From NCBI GenBank assembly GCA_018417955.1, contig JACTVC010000010.1, positions 880,763 to 944,762 on the forward strand: a DNA stretch of 64,000 nt, in the 5' to 3' direction. This DNA is from Laccaria trichodermophora (lineage: Eukaryota > Basidiomycota > Agaricomycetes > Agaricales > Hydnangiaceae). Below the pieces are notes generated by a model. The model was not told the origin of the DNA, ran no database searches, and saw only the letters and a program-made list of their open reading frames with translations. A program made the position numbers and the translations under genes. Below are positions 53,155-64,000 of this stretch, piece after piece. The first letter of the stretch is position 1. Every line of letters begins with the position of its first letter.

Positions 53155-54105
53155 ATGTTCAAGTTCAATTGCATAAGTTTTCCATTCTTCTTTCTTGATC
53201 TTACCATCATGCATACTACACGAGCCATTGCTTTCTTCATTATGCTTCTTATCCTCATCGGCATATCCCTGATTTTCAACGCACATCATTTGCTTGATGA
53301 CTCCTGTCATCACTTTAAACCATATATAGAGATTGGAAACAATCCGAGCCTTTTGGCATTTTTTGCTCAACCAGCTGTGTTGGTTGAGAGGCACGGCCTT
53401 TTGGCACTTGATACTCGACCAGCTACCTTGGTTGAGAGGCATGGCCTATTGGCACCAGACTACCATAATCGTAGTCATGACATGGCACATGTCAATGACA
53501 CATACATTCAATTACAAGGATTGAATGAGACACACAGAAAGTACAGATACATTTTGCAGGGATTGAATAGAGCACATACGCTTTACACATACCTTCGATC
53601 GCAAGGATGGAATGAGAGACAAGTTCAATTTACCAATATCATGAAGATTAGAATCACAAATCTATCCAACGCCTTACCATCATTTCCCTCTATACGTTGG
53701 ATGATACTGAATGCTCTGTATGTGCTTCTCACAATACCATATATCTTACACACCTGTATACTTGCCTATCTGTGTTCAAACGATGCACCTTCTCGGTTGT
53801 GTGTGGCCTTATGGTGTCGATTTCAACAGCATTGCATGCTGAAACATGAATACCATAACTTGATTAAAAAATTATTGAGATTACAAGGCTCTTATAAGCT
53901 TCTATCTTATTTCTTCATATTCTCTTTTAGCCTTCAATTCATGTTATTTCATAGATCAGTTCAATCTGTAGATGTCTTCAGGTCTGTGGGTTATGAATCC
54001 TGGTCATCTATATCAATTTGGTATACTTATGAGCTCCCATTGTCTAATAGAGTGCTTAGTTCACTAGAAGCTAACTCTAGTTACCTCCATTCAATAACCC
54101 ATTAG
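53155..54105 (+). pseudogene. Membrane-like N-terminus of the transposase in element C, truncated
   Basis: The frame begins at 53155, or more likely at 'MHTTRAIAFFIMLLILIGIS' (53212). It matches 11305-10500 only in pattern: a hydrophobic start, 'IEIGNNPS', later hydrophobic segments ('YVLLTIPYILHTCILAYL' and 'FFIFSFSLQFMLF'), then 'ISIWYTYELPLSNRV' and 'YLHSITH'. A short tandem repeat ('ERHGLLA') follows IEIGNNPS. A stop at 54105 precedes the Helentron insertion at 54140. No Rep domain remains. Confidence 0.55.
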
Positions 54106-54304
54106 TATGGCTGTTATTGCCATGAACCTATGATTACTATTACGAGTCCTCTGAGTTTACAAAGAGACTCGTTTATTCCCCAGGATCTTAAGACTTTTTT
54201 CAGTGTGGTAACGCTGAAATTTGACTTTCTCCCATGAAAGTGATTTTTTCCCACAATCAGCTGCCTGCTCACCATTGACGACTTTGCCAGTCTACTCTAC
54301 TATT

Positions 54305-54637
54305 CCACTTCAGTCACCCACCTTGAACAAGCTATTAGCCTTGAAACATATAGGTATATATCCAGGCTAATAGGTTCCTTGGCCATTTATTTTTTTGCCT
54401 CTGGAGGAAAATATATTATTGCATTGGGCAAAAATGTTTGACCTTCAATATTGTGACCAGAAATATTTGGGTTGATATATTGCATTGAAAAATATCCTAG
54501 CCATCTGAAAGTGGTCGGAAATGTTTGAAGCATGTTAAAGTGGTAGGAAATATTTGAAGTGTTTCAGACTGGTCAGAAATGTTTGAAGCATGTTAGAGTG
54601 GTAGGAAATATTTGAAGTGTTTCAGACTGGTTGGAAA
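54305..54637. repeat. Inverted repeat with 63055-63318
   Basis: This block is the reverse complement of 63055-63318, with shared text such as GGTATATATCCAGGCTAATA and AAATATTTGAAGTGTTTCAG. It is a second copy of the region next to the gene G tail at the right of the window, cut at 54638 by a Helentron 5' end. A TGTTTGAAGC unit repeats at about 50-base spacing. Confidence 0.75.
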
Positions 54638-55479
54638 TTACGAGTCCTCTGAGTTTACAAAGAGACTCGTTTATTACCCTTGATCTCAAGGAATTTTTCA
54701 GCGTTCTAACGCTGAACTTTGCCTTTTTCCCACGAAAATTGATGGTTTCCCACATTCAGGGTTTCAGGGTTTTGGGCCTTTTGTAGTCTTTCATATTCAG
54801 GGTTTCAGGGTTTCAGGCACTCAAGCTATTTGTACACTTCCATCATCATCTTTGTAGTTGATGGTACACAGTACAAGGTTTTGTCTATTTGAATTGGTCC
54901 TGTAGTGCTGTAGACAGCCATACATTTGTTGAACTTGATTGGCAGATAGTACTAGGAAATGTAGACATATTATAGAAGTATTTTGAGCTAGCTTCAACAA
55001 CATTGTGTATGTCCTCACTCATAGTTGCAGTCTGGTTCTTAGATCTATGGTATCAACTTAGAATGTTAAGCCTGTCTCATAATGTAGACAACAGCTCACT
55101 TTAAATGTAGTTGGCTGGTAAGTATGTTGAGTAATTTTGAGGAGTTGTTTGACAGTCAACAAAGTGTATCAAAATGTTAGTCAAATCAACTACCCATGGT
55201 AGTTCAGTAAGTGGCGTTGCTGAGTGATGTTGCCTTCACATAATGGTGTCAGTAAAAGGTGGGGCAGTCAGGACTCACCTAAGATGATGAAATCATGTCA
55301 TTCGTCATCTCATTGTCATGTCGCCTGGCAGCAATGTGGCAATGCCTTGCACGCTGTTGCAAGCACTCATTACTGGGGAGCTGTCGTTATGGGGCAGCTG
55401 GTGTAGGGCATCGGCAGGTGGATGGTACAGGCAGTGGCCTTTGGTGACATTGTATAAAATAGCCTATGATGTAGGACTC

Positions 55480-55660
55480 GGCTTGTCTGAGCCCTAGCTG
55501 GGGCTCAGATGAACCCAGTCCTATGTCATAATTTGGTGGGAATGTTCAATGCAAATAGTAATCATCATATGCAATCTGAACTACCGCATGTGTGGTAGTT
55601 CAGATTGCACATATTTGTTTTCAATGATGTTGAAAACAAAGACAATCTGAACTACTGTTA
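55480..55660. repeat. Cluster of foldback palindromes
   Basis: TGAGCCCTAGCTGGGGCTCA (near 55490-55512), CAATCTGAACTACC with its complement (about 55574-55609), and TTTGTTTTCAA with its complement (about 55615-55641). The last two recur at 56355-56417. They look like pieces of palindromic MITEs; no gene is seen in 54780-56430. Confidence 0.6.
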
Positions 55661-56433
55661 GAGTTCCTCGACTCGAACGTTGGTGTATTCCTGCGAATAC
55701 ACAATAGTTAGTAACTTGGATAGTAAGTACTACTTACTAATGATAGTCCTGTACTCCAGCAAATGAGGCTGAAGATGAGTCGAGTGCATGATTGTATTCC
55801 TTGGATCATATGAATCCTTGACATGAATCGTAGTCTTGATTACTTCTGCATTGACGATGTGTACACTTAAGACGTGGATGATGCAACTAGTATTGGAGAC
55901 GTTAGTACTGAGATGTTAACGCTTCTGATTTAAGTATATGATAGCATGCGGCTTTATCAGTTACTTAATGGTCCAAGTTGTACTTAAACTTAATAAGTTC
56001 ACATGAAGTTTCATGGGTAAAAAAGAGGTATCCTTCATTCACGGTTTACGAACATCTTAAGTACTCTACTAATGATTCTAGATTCCAAGAGAAGGTGTTA
56101 GAACCTTCTGAAGCCTTCTAGTAAGTACGATTGTATCTTATTCTACATTTGTGTCTGTTTGTTAGTACTACGCTTGCCAAATAGTATTAAACAGACGTGT
56201 CGCGTACAAAGAACATAGTCATGTTGGATCTGGGTATAAACGCGCTATTAAGTTAATATACAGATGAGAGAATATAGCATAGGATCAGGAGACATAATGG
56301 GATAAGAGGGAATAGGAATTGAAGACTGTACTGATTGCGATGAGGGTACCATAACAACTACCATGCGCACGGTAGTTCAGATTGCACCTATTTGTTTTCA
56401 ATGACATTGAAAACAAAGACACTGTTGTCTCTA

Positions 56434-56582
56434 CTGTACCATTTCGATCAATTCGGCAGTAACGTGTAACGCCGATTTTTTTTGACCCCAGATTTAATTT
56501 TTTCTCGATTTGTCCGATTTTTTGAGATTTATCAAAAACACAAAAAAGTCATGTGACTGCCGAATTGATCGAAATGGTACAG
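56434..56582. mobile_element. Tc1/mariner-like MITE (149 bp)
   Basis: Perfect 27-base inverted ends (starting CTGTACCATTTCGATCAATT) are flanked by TA on both sides (56432-56433 and 56583-56584). It has no coding capacity. A TA target and short length fit pogo/Fot1-like MITEs. Confidence 0.85.
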
Positions 56583-57587
56583 TACTTTGTTTTCAATTGA
56601 CTCAACACCATGCATGACAATGCAAATACAACGCACGTCGACTCCCAATGCATTTACTAGTCCTCTGAGTTTACGAAGAGACTCATTTATTACCCTTGAT
56701 CTCAAGGAAATTTTCAGCATTCTAAAGCTGAACTTTGCCTTTCTCTCACGAAAATTGATGGTTTCCCATCTTCAGGGTTTCAGGGTCTCTAGCCTTTTGT
56801 AGTCTTCTATGTTCAGGGTTTCAGGCACTCTAGTTATTTATAGACTTCTGTCATCATTTTTGTAGTTGATAGTATCTGGTGATGGTGTGAACTCTCATTA
56901 CAAGTCCTCTGAGTTTACAAAGAGACTCGTTTATTACCCTTGATCTCAAGAAAATTTTCAGTGTTCTAACACTGAACTTTGCCTTTTTCCCATGAAAATT
57001 GATGGTTTCTCACATTCAGGTTTTCAGGGGTTTCAGGCACTCTAGCTTTGTATGCTTCTGGCATCATTTGTGTAGTTGATGGTATAAAGTAAAAGGTTTT
57101 ACTGACCATGTGATCTGTCCAGTGATGGCACAGATTGTCACTCAACATGGTCACCACCAGTTAATGGCAATTCATCTATCTGCCAAACACTATTGTTCAT
57201 CAGTTCTATTGCATCATTTTGTCCATTGTATAGTTGTCACATTATATATAGTTATGTGAACTAGTGCATGTGGCAGCAGTTATTTATAGTTTTGTTATAA
57301 GTGGTATCCAGTAAGTTGCAGCTTTTCTTTTGAATACACTTTTATAGATGCTTTTCTCATTTTCAGGACCAATTATGTAATGTATACTACTACAATGTAT
57401 GTAATTAAATTTCTTGCAGTTGTATAGTATCTTTGCATTTAATCGAATTGCGCGGAATTCTAGCTTTTTTCTGGATTTTATTTTATGTAATTCAGATTAG
57501 ATTTGACAGAGTTACAGTATTTTCTTTCAAAGTTAGTAATATGAGCTGCACGCAAAAGCAGAAGGGTTAGCCAAATGACACCAAATT

Positions 57588-57651
57588 ATGACGTGCGCCA
57601 AGGATTGTCTGAACCCCAGTGCAGGTTCAGACGATCCTTGGCGCACGTCAT
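57588..57651. repeat. Near-perfect 64-base hairpin
   Basis: The arms ATGACGTGCGCCAAGGAT and GTCTGAACC pair with their complements around an 8-base loop, with one mismatch (T/G). It may be a solo foldback MITE or a small-RNA precursor. Confidence 0.8.
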
Positions 57652-57689
57652 TGCTTAGTCATCATTTTTAGCGAAAATGAAGATTTGTA

Positions 57690-58570
57690 TGTAGCTCTGC
57701 CAAATCTGGTCCAAATGACATGGTTTTTTTTGCAGTATGCACTCCTTAATTGTAGGATCATCCTGAAATGAGGCTAAATGTAGGTAAATACAAATAAATA
57801 GTTCAAAATGACATGTGTACTCTCAGGGAATGTTGGTTTTATGTATGTAGTTGCCAAATCTGGTCCAAATGACATGGTTTTTTTTGCAGTTTGCACTCCT
57901 TAATTATAGGACCATTCTGAAATGAGGCTAAATGTAGGTAAATACAAATAAATAGTCTGACATGACATGTGTACTCTCAGGAAACATTGGTTTCTGTATA
58001 CTGCACTTGAATCACATGATATCACATGGTTGCAAACAAATGCAAAGTGACCTACCGTGCGCGCGGTAGTTCTGTTTGTATATGTTGAATGCTTAGTAAT
58101 CTCTGCTTGCAGAAACCAAGGTTTCTATGTAGCTCTGCCACTTCAGATCCAAATGACACAGTTTTTTTTGCAGTATCCAATCCTTGTCTGTGGGGTTATT
58201 CTGAAATGTGAATAAATGTAGGTAAATACAAATAAATAGTCTGAAATGACATATGTATTCTTAGGAAATGTTGGTTTCTGTATACTAAACTTGAATCCAC
58301 ATGATATCACATGGTTAAAAACAAATGCAAGCTGACTTACTGCATGCATGGTAGAAGTTTTTGCACATGTTGAATGATTAGTAATCTATCTTTGTGGAAA
58401 TGAAGTTTTATATGCAACTCTGCCAAATCTGGTCCAAATGACATGGTTTTCTTTTGCAGTTTGCACTCCTTAATTGTAGGATCATTCTGAAATGAGGCTA
58501 AATGTAGGTGAATACAAATAAATAGTCTGAAATGACATATGTATCCTCAGGAAATGTGGGTTTCTGTATA
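57690..58570. repeat. Tandem repeat array, about four units
   Basis: Units start with text near CTGCCAAATCTGGTCCAAAT at about 57697, 57850, 58135 and 58422. They contain GCACTCCTTAATTGTAGGAT and GAGGCTAAATGTAGGTAAAT. The spacing is uneven (150-290 bases). No gene is seen. Confidence 0.7.
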
Positions 58571-58639
58571 CTGAACTTGAATCCACAAGATATCATTTTT
58601 AAATGAAAAATAGCACTAAAATAGCAGAAAAATCAGGCA

Positions 58640-59300
58640 AAATCAGAGGTGGTGCTCACTGTTGATGATGATGTTGGAGGTTGTTTTCAGAGTCCAGGGG
58701 GCATGTCTAAATTAGGAAATGTACGCTTTTTCAGATGTAAAATAACAATAAAATAGCAGAAAATTCAGAAAAATTTGGGGGAGGTGCTCACTATTGGTGA
58801 TGATGTTGGAGGTTGTTTTCAGGGTCCAGGGCACATTTCCAAATATGGTAATTTAGCCAAAAATAACCACAAAATAACTGAAAAATCAGAAAGAAATGGA
58901 GGGTGGTGTTCATCATTGGTGATGACATTGGGGGTTGTTTTCAGGGTCCAGGGTGCATACCTAAATATGGTAATATAGCAGAAACAGCCTGCAAAAAAGC
59001 CAAAAAAATTAGAAAAACTGGGGGATGGTGCCCATTGCTAGTAATAATGTTGAGTAATGTTGTCAGGGTCCAGGGTCCATTTCTAAATATGGTAATATAC
59101 CCAAAGATGGCCAAAAAATACCCCAAAAATCAGGAAAAAATGGGAGATAGTGCTTATTCTTGGTGATAACATGAGGTAATGTTGTCAGGGTCCAGGGTCT
59201 AGTTCCAAATATGGTAATATATCCAAAATTAGGTGGAAAATAGCAGAAAAATGAGAAAGATATTTGAATGATGTATAGAACATCAGACACTGCCTTCAGA
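58640..59300. repeat. Tandem array of about 122-bp units near the Helentron 3' end
   Basis: Five or more units, each with GATGTTGGAGGTTGTTTTCA, CAGGGTCCAGGG and AAATATGGTAATATA, at spacings of about 120-127 bases. A similar repeat word (TTCAGGGTCCATATCTAAAT) occurs in family-2 elements, so the arrays may be related. Confidence 0.75.
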
Positions 59301-59724
59301 GTCCATTCCACAAAGAAAATATCACCTTTGACCAAAAAGTGAAGAAAACCAAGTGAAGAATAATTTTATCTATCAGGGTTCATGTAATGGGATCTTGGGA
59401 TGATAGTCACATGATCAATTATGAAAAATGGTGAAAATGAAAGTTGTAGCCATACACTGTAGCTTCTCGACTCTATGTGAGCTATATTCTGAACTGCTTC
59501 CATTGTCAAGATATATGTAAAAGACTTTTCCAAGTGTGACATTGTTTTTCATTGCTGGTAATGATGCTGAGGTACTGCAAGATTCAAATAGAAAATGGTA
59601 CTTATTTGTGATAAAAAGGTACCTAGAAAAAAAGAAACAAGCAGAAGATAATAGAAATAGTTTACTATTGCCCTTGCAAAAGAGGACTCGTTTCTGCCAT
59701 GCTTGCAATGGCCTCTTACACAAG

Positions 59725-60929
59725 TGGACCTAGAAATGGTAGGTCAGCTGTGTAAGTAACTTGATTAAATATATAGCACTGACAATCCCCACATGAAGGA
59801 TGCTCGATTTGGTCCTTTGCGGACAATCATATGGACAGCAAGCTCCATGTTCTCACCACCCTGGTCCCCATGCATTCGTGAGGGCATTCCAAACTCTTCA
59901 ATAGCATTACGAAAAACAGAGAGTACTGTTGACCCACAGTTGTTGTCATTAGCATCCATACCTGTCACCTAAATCGGATGTCATCAGCTGCCGGTGCACT
60001 TGAAATCAGCAAATCTGGTTGTTGGAACTTACTGTCCAACAATAACCATCAGTCATCCCGTGAATTACGATGCCCCAGTGAATGAGTTTGTGGTGTCCAT
60101 CGCAATGCCAAAGTGCATTAGGCCGTGGAGATGTATATATTCGCCTATGAATGGCAGCTCTTTGGCATAAAGTTTGGCCAAGTCCATCGATTCGACAAAT
60201 AGCTAGGGAAAGGCGCTCCTGCTGAACACGAATGCCTTGCGTTCAAAGTGAACCCACAAGATAACAGACCCCAGAATCTGGTTTGCTCCACTTGTACTGT
60301 CTCACCAAGTCATTGAGTTTGATATTGGACATGTTGGAAAAACTGCAGTGGATTCCGTAAAGTTTCATGTAATATTTGAGGGTATGACGATCGATGTTTA
60401 GCTGCCTTGCTAGCTTTGAGACGGAGATGTTTCGTTGAGTTGTCATAGCTTCTTTCACATATGCTGGATCCACAACTTTGCATGGTCGCCCTCGACGACG
60501 ATTATGCACCACAGTGACTGGTGCGAGGTGTCCAATGCTTGTAGAAGATCTTTGTGGACTGATTTTAGCACTCAAGCTTGCATTACGAAGCAAAGGAGTG
60601 TACAAATCATTAACACTTTCAATGGCAGCTTTCAGGTGAACAGCCAATAGGCCCAGAACAATAGTAGTCTCCTCAAGCCAGCCCACTGAAATCTGCTCCA
60701 TCTGTCGGCTTTCTTCCATTGCCACCAAAATAGGAAGAGTGTTGACAACGATCTCAAGATGAAACTTAAGACAAACCGGATCTGCCTCCTGGCGCAAGAC
60801 AGTGTGAGCACGATCATATGCGTTTTTCACGATCGCCCTTGCTGCTTCAGCATTGGCTGACCAAGGCGGTTGGTTTTCTCTATGCACAGGGAACTTTGGA
60901 ATGGTTGCCGGTAATGCAGGAAGGTCCAT
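59725..60929 (-). pseudogene. Integrase-like gene, truncated by a Helentron 3' end
   Basis: The N-terminal exon (60929-60034) has 'RRRGRPCKVVDPAYVKEAMT' and 'ISVSKLARQLNIDRHTLKYY', a helix-turn-helix, and then 'LWHCDGHHKLIHWGIVIHGM' with a DGxHK start of a DDE core. After an intron (about 59969-60033), 'GMDANDNNCGSTVLSVF' and 'PSRMHGDQGGENMELAV' follow; this carries the second acidic residue (GDQGGEN). The frame ends at 'FMWGLSV', just before the Helentron end at 59724, so the rest of the core is missing. The family is the integrase-core protein common in mushrooms, probably transposon-derived. Confidence 0.65.
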
Positions 60930-61012
60930 TCCATTAGCTGAGAGACCAGAGTCGACGCCGAAAGTGATCGACGAATCATTACCAAATTTTATCGACTACT
61001 TACTACACCAAA
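60930..61012. promoter_or_regulatory. Short shared promoter region between integrase-like and BTB genes
   Basis: Only 83 bases separate the two divergent start codons, so any promoter is shared or overlaps transcripts. No TATA box is evident. Confidence 0.35.
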
Positions 61013-62097
61013 ATGTTGCTTCAACCCACCGAAGCCAAAACTACCAACCCATCAGCACCAAAACAATCAGAGAGGTTCTACAAAGAGCACGGAAATGTGA
61101 TCATATGTGTAAGTCAGTCTCAACCCCCAGAGAAAAGTAACTTACCAGAAAATATAGGTTGAGAATGTATTATTCAAGTTGGAACGAGGAGTGCTGTGTG
61201 ACCTTTCACCAGTTTTCAGAGATATGTTCTCTTTGCCATTGCCAAATGAATCCATCGTTGGGAGCATACAGAGGTCAGGTGCATTCCAGGTGGAGGGAGG
61301 GCAGGATGAGTCCCCAATTCACATTCCAGATACCACTGCAGAAGAGTTTGAGCATCTTGTCATGTTTTGTGTCTGCTTCACGTATGTATGCACCTTTTGC
61401 TCCTCCACCACCTGTCAGCCCTAATCCTCCAAGCTCCAGGTGGACCGAACCCCCTCTACCAGTCATTGTATACACCGATGTCTTGAAGCTCACACACAAG
61501 TTCCAACTCTGCAATGATGTCAGAAAGAGCACGATCTATGCGCTTGGCCAATATAAGGAGAGAGACCTGACACCAATTGAGCACTTGCGACTTGCACGTC
61601 TCTATGACATCCCATCCTTCATTTGGCCAGCTTTCCTCTCACTCTGCCATCTCTCCACGAAGTTATCTAGTTTGTCCAACCTTGACATCCATCACATTGG
61701 CCTGCCAATATTCGGAGTCTTGGCAAAGGTTAAAGAGGCAATATCTCAGGAACGGTTGATAATCGCCTACCATGCACCCGCAGTTGACGCTCTGCCAGGG
61801 CTTTCAAATGATTGCAATGAGAAGCAACATGTTTCCTGTCTCAAGATCTGGAAGATAATGTGGTGGAGTCGAATTGGAAGGGGCATTCTACAGCCATCAG
61901 CACTCTGGGCCACGAACTTCCCAGATGGCGTGATAGACACCGTGAAGAAGCTGGATTTGACGGGGATAACACTGAGCTGTGGGAAAGCATTCGTTGACTT
62001 TGTGTGTGCCAGAGCTGATGCACTCACTGGGCCCAAAAACTACATTGAGGAGGGAATTGTAGAACTGGAGAGACTTCTTTCCCTAGGGCAGTTGTAG
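61013..62097 (+). CDS. BTB/POZ domain protein
   Basis: Three exons join in perfect phase: 61013-61108, 61158-61381 and 61434-62097, giving 327 residues and no break. Introns are 49 and 52 bases. Residues 20-110 form the BTB core: 'ERFYKEHGNVIIC', 'VENVLFKLERGVLCDLSPVF', 'RDMFSLP' and 'IHIPDTTAEEFEHLVMFC'. It is followed by 'VLKLTHKFQLCNDVRKSTIY' and a helical region, as in many mushroom BTB proteins. BTB domains mediate dimerisation and often bind Cullin-3. This looks like the most intact host-type gene in the window. It starts 83 bases from the divergent integrase-like gene. Confidence 0.85.
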
Positions 62098-63328
62098 TCA
62101 AGTATGATACAGAGTTTTTGTGGCTGTGTTCTCAACTTTGAAGCTGCGACCGTGACATCTACAAACATGTCAGATTCTATGGAACTGAGCAGCACTGCGA
62201 CAGCTTGAACGTATCAGGAACACAAAAATGTACCTAGTCTCCCTAACTGAGAACAGCAGACGGAAATCTGCCCACCCGATTATTTTTTTTACTTGTGCAA
62301 GTTTTTTTTTTGCAGGTGATTTAATTACCACTTCTAACAGCATATGACACCCTTACAGACCAGAAAAATATATCCTTACCACATCTGTTTCACAAAATAT
62401 ATTCTAAGACCAAGCCAGGGCAAAAATATATTTCTAAGGTGTGACAGTGACATTTCAGGGTCCATTCACCAAAAATATGTCCTTACTGCATTTCCCTTGC
62501 AAAATATATTTTGGTGGTGTGACACAGACATTATAATTTTTGTGTAACATTTCAGGGTCCACATCTCAAGAATCTATTTTAGATTTCAGGGCTTTCTAGG
62601 ACCCATATATATATAGAATATAGATATGGTCCATGACATTTAGTCAGTTGGCACTGGGTGACTGAAGTGATTTTGGATTCCGGATTCCAGACTTTCCAGA
62701 ATCGAGATGTCCTCAAATGTAGAGGCTATAACTATATAACAAATAGCTGAATACCAATAGATACAGTTGCATGCAATATATAATCTGCTGTTTCTATAGT
62801 AAAAATACAACATAAAAGTTAAAGGGCAAGTTTAGGACCAAAATTATCTTTATGATAAATTTTGTAGAAAAGTTGAATCCAGAAGATAAAAGTTTGAATG
62901 GTCAGAAATTTTTGAAGTTTTTTTTTTGAAACTAGGACCCCAGATACTCCATGACACTGGCAGGAAATTTTTTGCCTGTGTGACATGGCTAAAACATTTC
63001 CAAGCAGTGTGACATGGTCAAAACATTTTTCAGCAGTGTCACATAGCTAAAACATTTCCGACCAGTCTGAAACACTTCAAATATTTCCTACCACTCTGAT
63101 ATGCTTCAAAGATTTCTGACCACTTTCAGATGGCTAGGATATTTTTCAATGCAATATATCAACCCAAATATTTCTGGTCACAATATTGAAGGTCAAACAT
63201 TTTTGCCCAATGCAATAATATATTTTCTTCCAGAGGCAAAAAAATAAATGGCCAAAGAACCTATTAGCCTGGATATATACCTATATGTTTCAAGGCTAAT
63301 AGCTTGCTCAAGGTGGGTGACTGAAGTG
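62098..63328. other. AT-rich repeat region without a gene
   Basis: Holds AAAATATATT-type repeats with CATTTCAGGGTCCA (62370-62580), CAGTGTGACATGG-type repeats (62960-63060) and the block that is inverted at 54305-54637. No coding region is supported. Confidence 0.55.
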
Positions 63329-63457
63329 ACTATTTCACAACAAACAAGTGGACAGGAAGTACATCGCATCAGCCAGACCCTAAAGAGAAAGACAGGATAC
63401 AGTGAGGATGAGGATGTAGAAATGCATGACAAGGTTAGAAGGATGCATATTGATTGA
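63329..63457 (+). pseudogene. Gene G tail, fourth copy
   Basis: 'ISQTLKRKTGYSEDEDVEMH' and 'RRMHID' with a TGA at 63455-63457 match the end of gene G ('SQSLKRKIGYEEDEVHNTRE', 'SRMHLD'). Only the last about 40 codons are recognisable. It shows that gene G fragments also accompany the older element copy at the right of the window. Confidence 0.55.
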
Positions 63458-63545
63458 AATGTATGGTCTATGGCTAGACTACATATATGATTTATGTTGT
63501 GAATGTGGGCTAATCATGAAACTAACAAAGGTAGATAGACTTTGA

Positions 63546-63643
63546 TGAATCAATGTGATTTACTTTTTTTTCATTGTAAATTATACTTCTTTACATTGAA
63601 GCAAAAAGGAAGCCAAAAAAACAAAGTAAATCACATTGATTCA
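63546..63643. mobile_element. Short foldback MITE
   Basis: 21-base inverted ends (TGAATCAATGTGATTTACTT at the left) lie 98 bases apart end to end. It has an AT-rich core and no gene. No clear target duplication is seen. Confidence 0.65.
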
Positions 63644-63892
63644 CCTAAGTCCTTCAGCCAAATAGAGCAATGATGAGGCCACAAGGCAAGTGCTGCAAGT
63701 GGAAGCCATGAGCGCAAGCCATGACAAGTGACAACCATGAGGTATGATGACAAAGCATACCATGGATCAATAACACTGTGGAAATGTTGAGGGATGTTTC
63801 TAGGACAGGGCTAGCAAACAATTTGAGGAGGAGAGAGCAGAGGCATCACTATTCATATGCTCAGGGTGCTAAAAGCAAATGTTAAGCAAAGA

Positions 63893-64000
63893 CTTGTGGG
63901 TGTGGGCCAGTGCTTTGCATGGCATGTATGAGTCCTTCCTGTCGACTCTAAATTTAATTTTAGGAAATTGGTCATGTGACCACTGTTAGGGTACGATAGG
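63893..64000 (-). mobile_element. Family-2 Helentron 3' end, cut by the window
   Basis: Minus-strand 3' terminus ending CCCACAAG at 63893, with AAGGACTCAT inside. It matches the copies at 12500 and 28848 over about 95 bases. The 5' part lies beyond the window. Bases 63650-63890 show no feature. Confidence 0.75.

Larger units (their letters stand above)
50503..54139 (+). mobile_element. Element C: divergent Helentron relative, partial
   Basis: This stretch has the same gene order as A and B (ORF1, then the membrane-like N-terminus of the Rep-helicase gene), but the proteins are only moderately similar, so it is an older or different lineage. The left side is cut at the 3' end of element B (50502), within ORF1. 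The right side is cut at 54140 by a family-1 Helentron 5' terminus, just after the region matching residues about 250-270 of the A protein. No Rep or helicase of this copy is visible further right. Confidence 0.6.
54140..59724 (+). mobile_element. Cluster of family-1 Helentron 5' ends with a single 3' end
   Basis: Four plus-strand copies of the family-1 5' terminus occur at 54140, 54638, 56654 and 56898. Each is followed by the same hairpin and by text like 'acgctgaactttgcc' and 'cacgaaaattgatgg'. Only one 3' terminus is present: an inverted ATIR, then GCCATGCTTGCAATGGC, then CTCTTACACAAG, ending at 59724. The innermost complete pair is 56898-59724 (2.8 kb, no protein gene). The others are nested or truncated 5' pieces. 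For the end at 54638, an uninterrupted relative at about 63055-63065 (reverse strand) shows the empty site. Confidence 0.65.

Noticed and set aside
54750..54830. Telomere-like repeat (CAGGGTTTCAGGGTTTCAGG)
   Set aside because: Only two or three imperfect units, recurring as part of the Helentron leader.
58640..59300. CRISPR-like array
   Set aside because: Units of about 122 bp are wholly repeated, with no short repeat and unique spacers, in a fungal genome.

Overview
This window looks like a transposon-dense piece of a mushroom-type basidiomycete genome (Agaricomycetes most likely; the species cannot be told). The signs are short GT-AG introns of about 50 bases, a TET/JBP-type dioxygenase, F-box/nucleotidyltransferase and BTB proteins of the kind expanded in these fungi, an integrase-like gene, and many Helitron parts. 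There are no rRNA genes, CRISPR arrays or bacterial-style operons.

The main structure is a nest of rolling-circle elements of the Helitron2/Helentron kind. Family 1 starts with TTACGAGTCCTCTGAG, which folds into a hairpin. It ends with an inverted copy of ACGAGTCCTCT, then a short hairpin, then CACAAG placed just before a host T. Element A (minus strand, 35414 down to 2054, about 33.4 kb) sits inside a gene (here 'gene G') carried by element B. Element B runs on the plus strand from just left of the window to 2053, then from 35415 to 50502. B sits next to and probably inside a third, divergent relative C (50503-54139). C is broken at 54140 by more family-1 5' ends, which share one 3' end at 59724.

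Reading element A from its 5' end: gene G (30716-34372, +); a divergent F-box/nucleotidyltransferase gene (27100-30391, -); an AT-hook protein gene (24116-26692, -); a 606-aa partner gene (21863-23732, +); a TET/JBP-type 2-oxoglutarate/Fe(II) dioxygenase gene with a long acidic tail (18281-21780, +); a repeat-rich spacer; an unknown ORF1 gene (12141-16026, -); an F-box fragment (11349-11876, -); and the Rep-helicase gene (3405-11305, -), which has an unusual membrane-like N-terminus and a ubiquitin-protease-like C-terminus. B has the same order but lacks the 15.9-kb cargo block. Its coding regions carry many CG-to-TG/CA changes (Arg to Cys, His or stop). A and B share in-frame TGA codons and a frameshift in the transposase, so neither can make the whole protein by ordinary translation.

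Smaller insertions decorate the nest. There are two hAT-like TIR elements with 8-bp target duplications (784-1459 and 31503-33210), copies of a second Helentron family (12500-13648, 27255-28848, and 63893 to the window end), a TA-flanked Tc1/mariner-like MITE (56434-56582), several foldback hairpins and tandem repeats. On the right, a truncated integrase-like gene (59725-60929, -) diverges from an intact-looking three-exon BTB gene (61013-62097, +). The last stretch holds a fourth gene G tail and more repeats.
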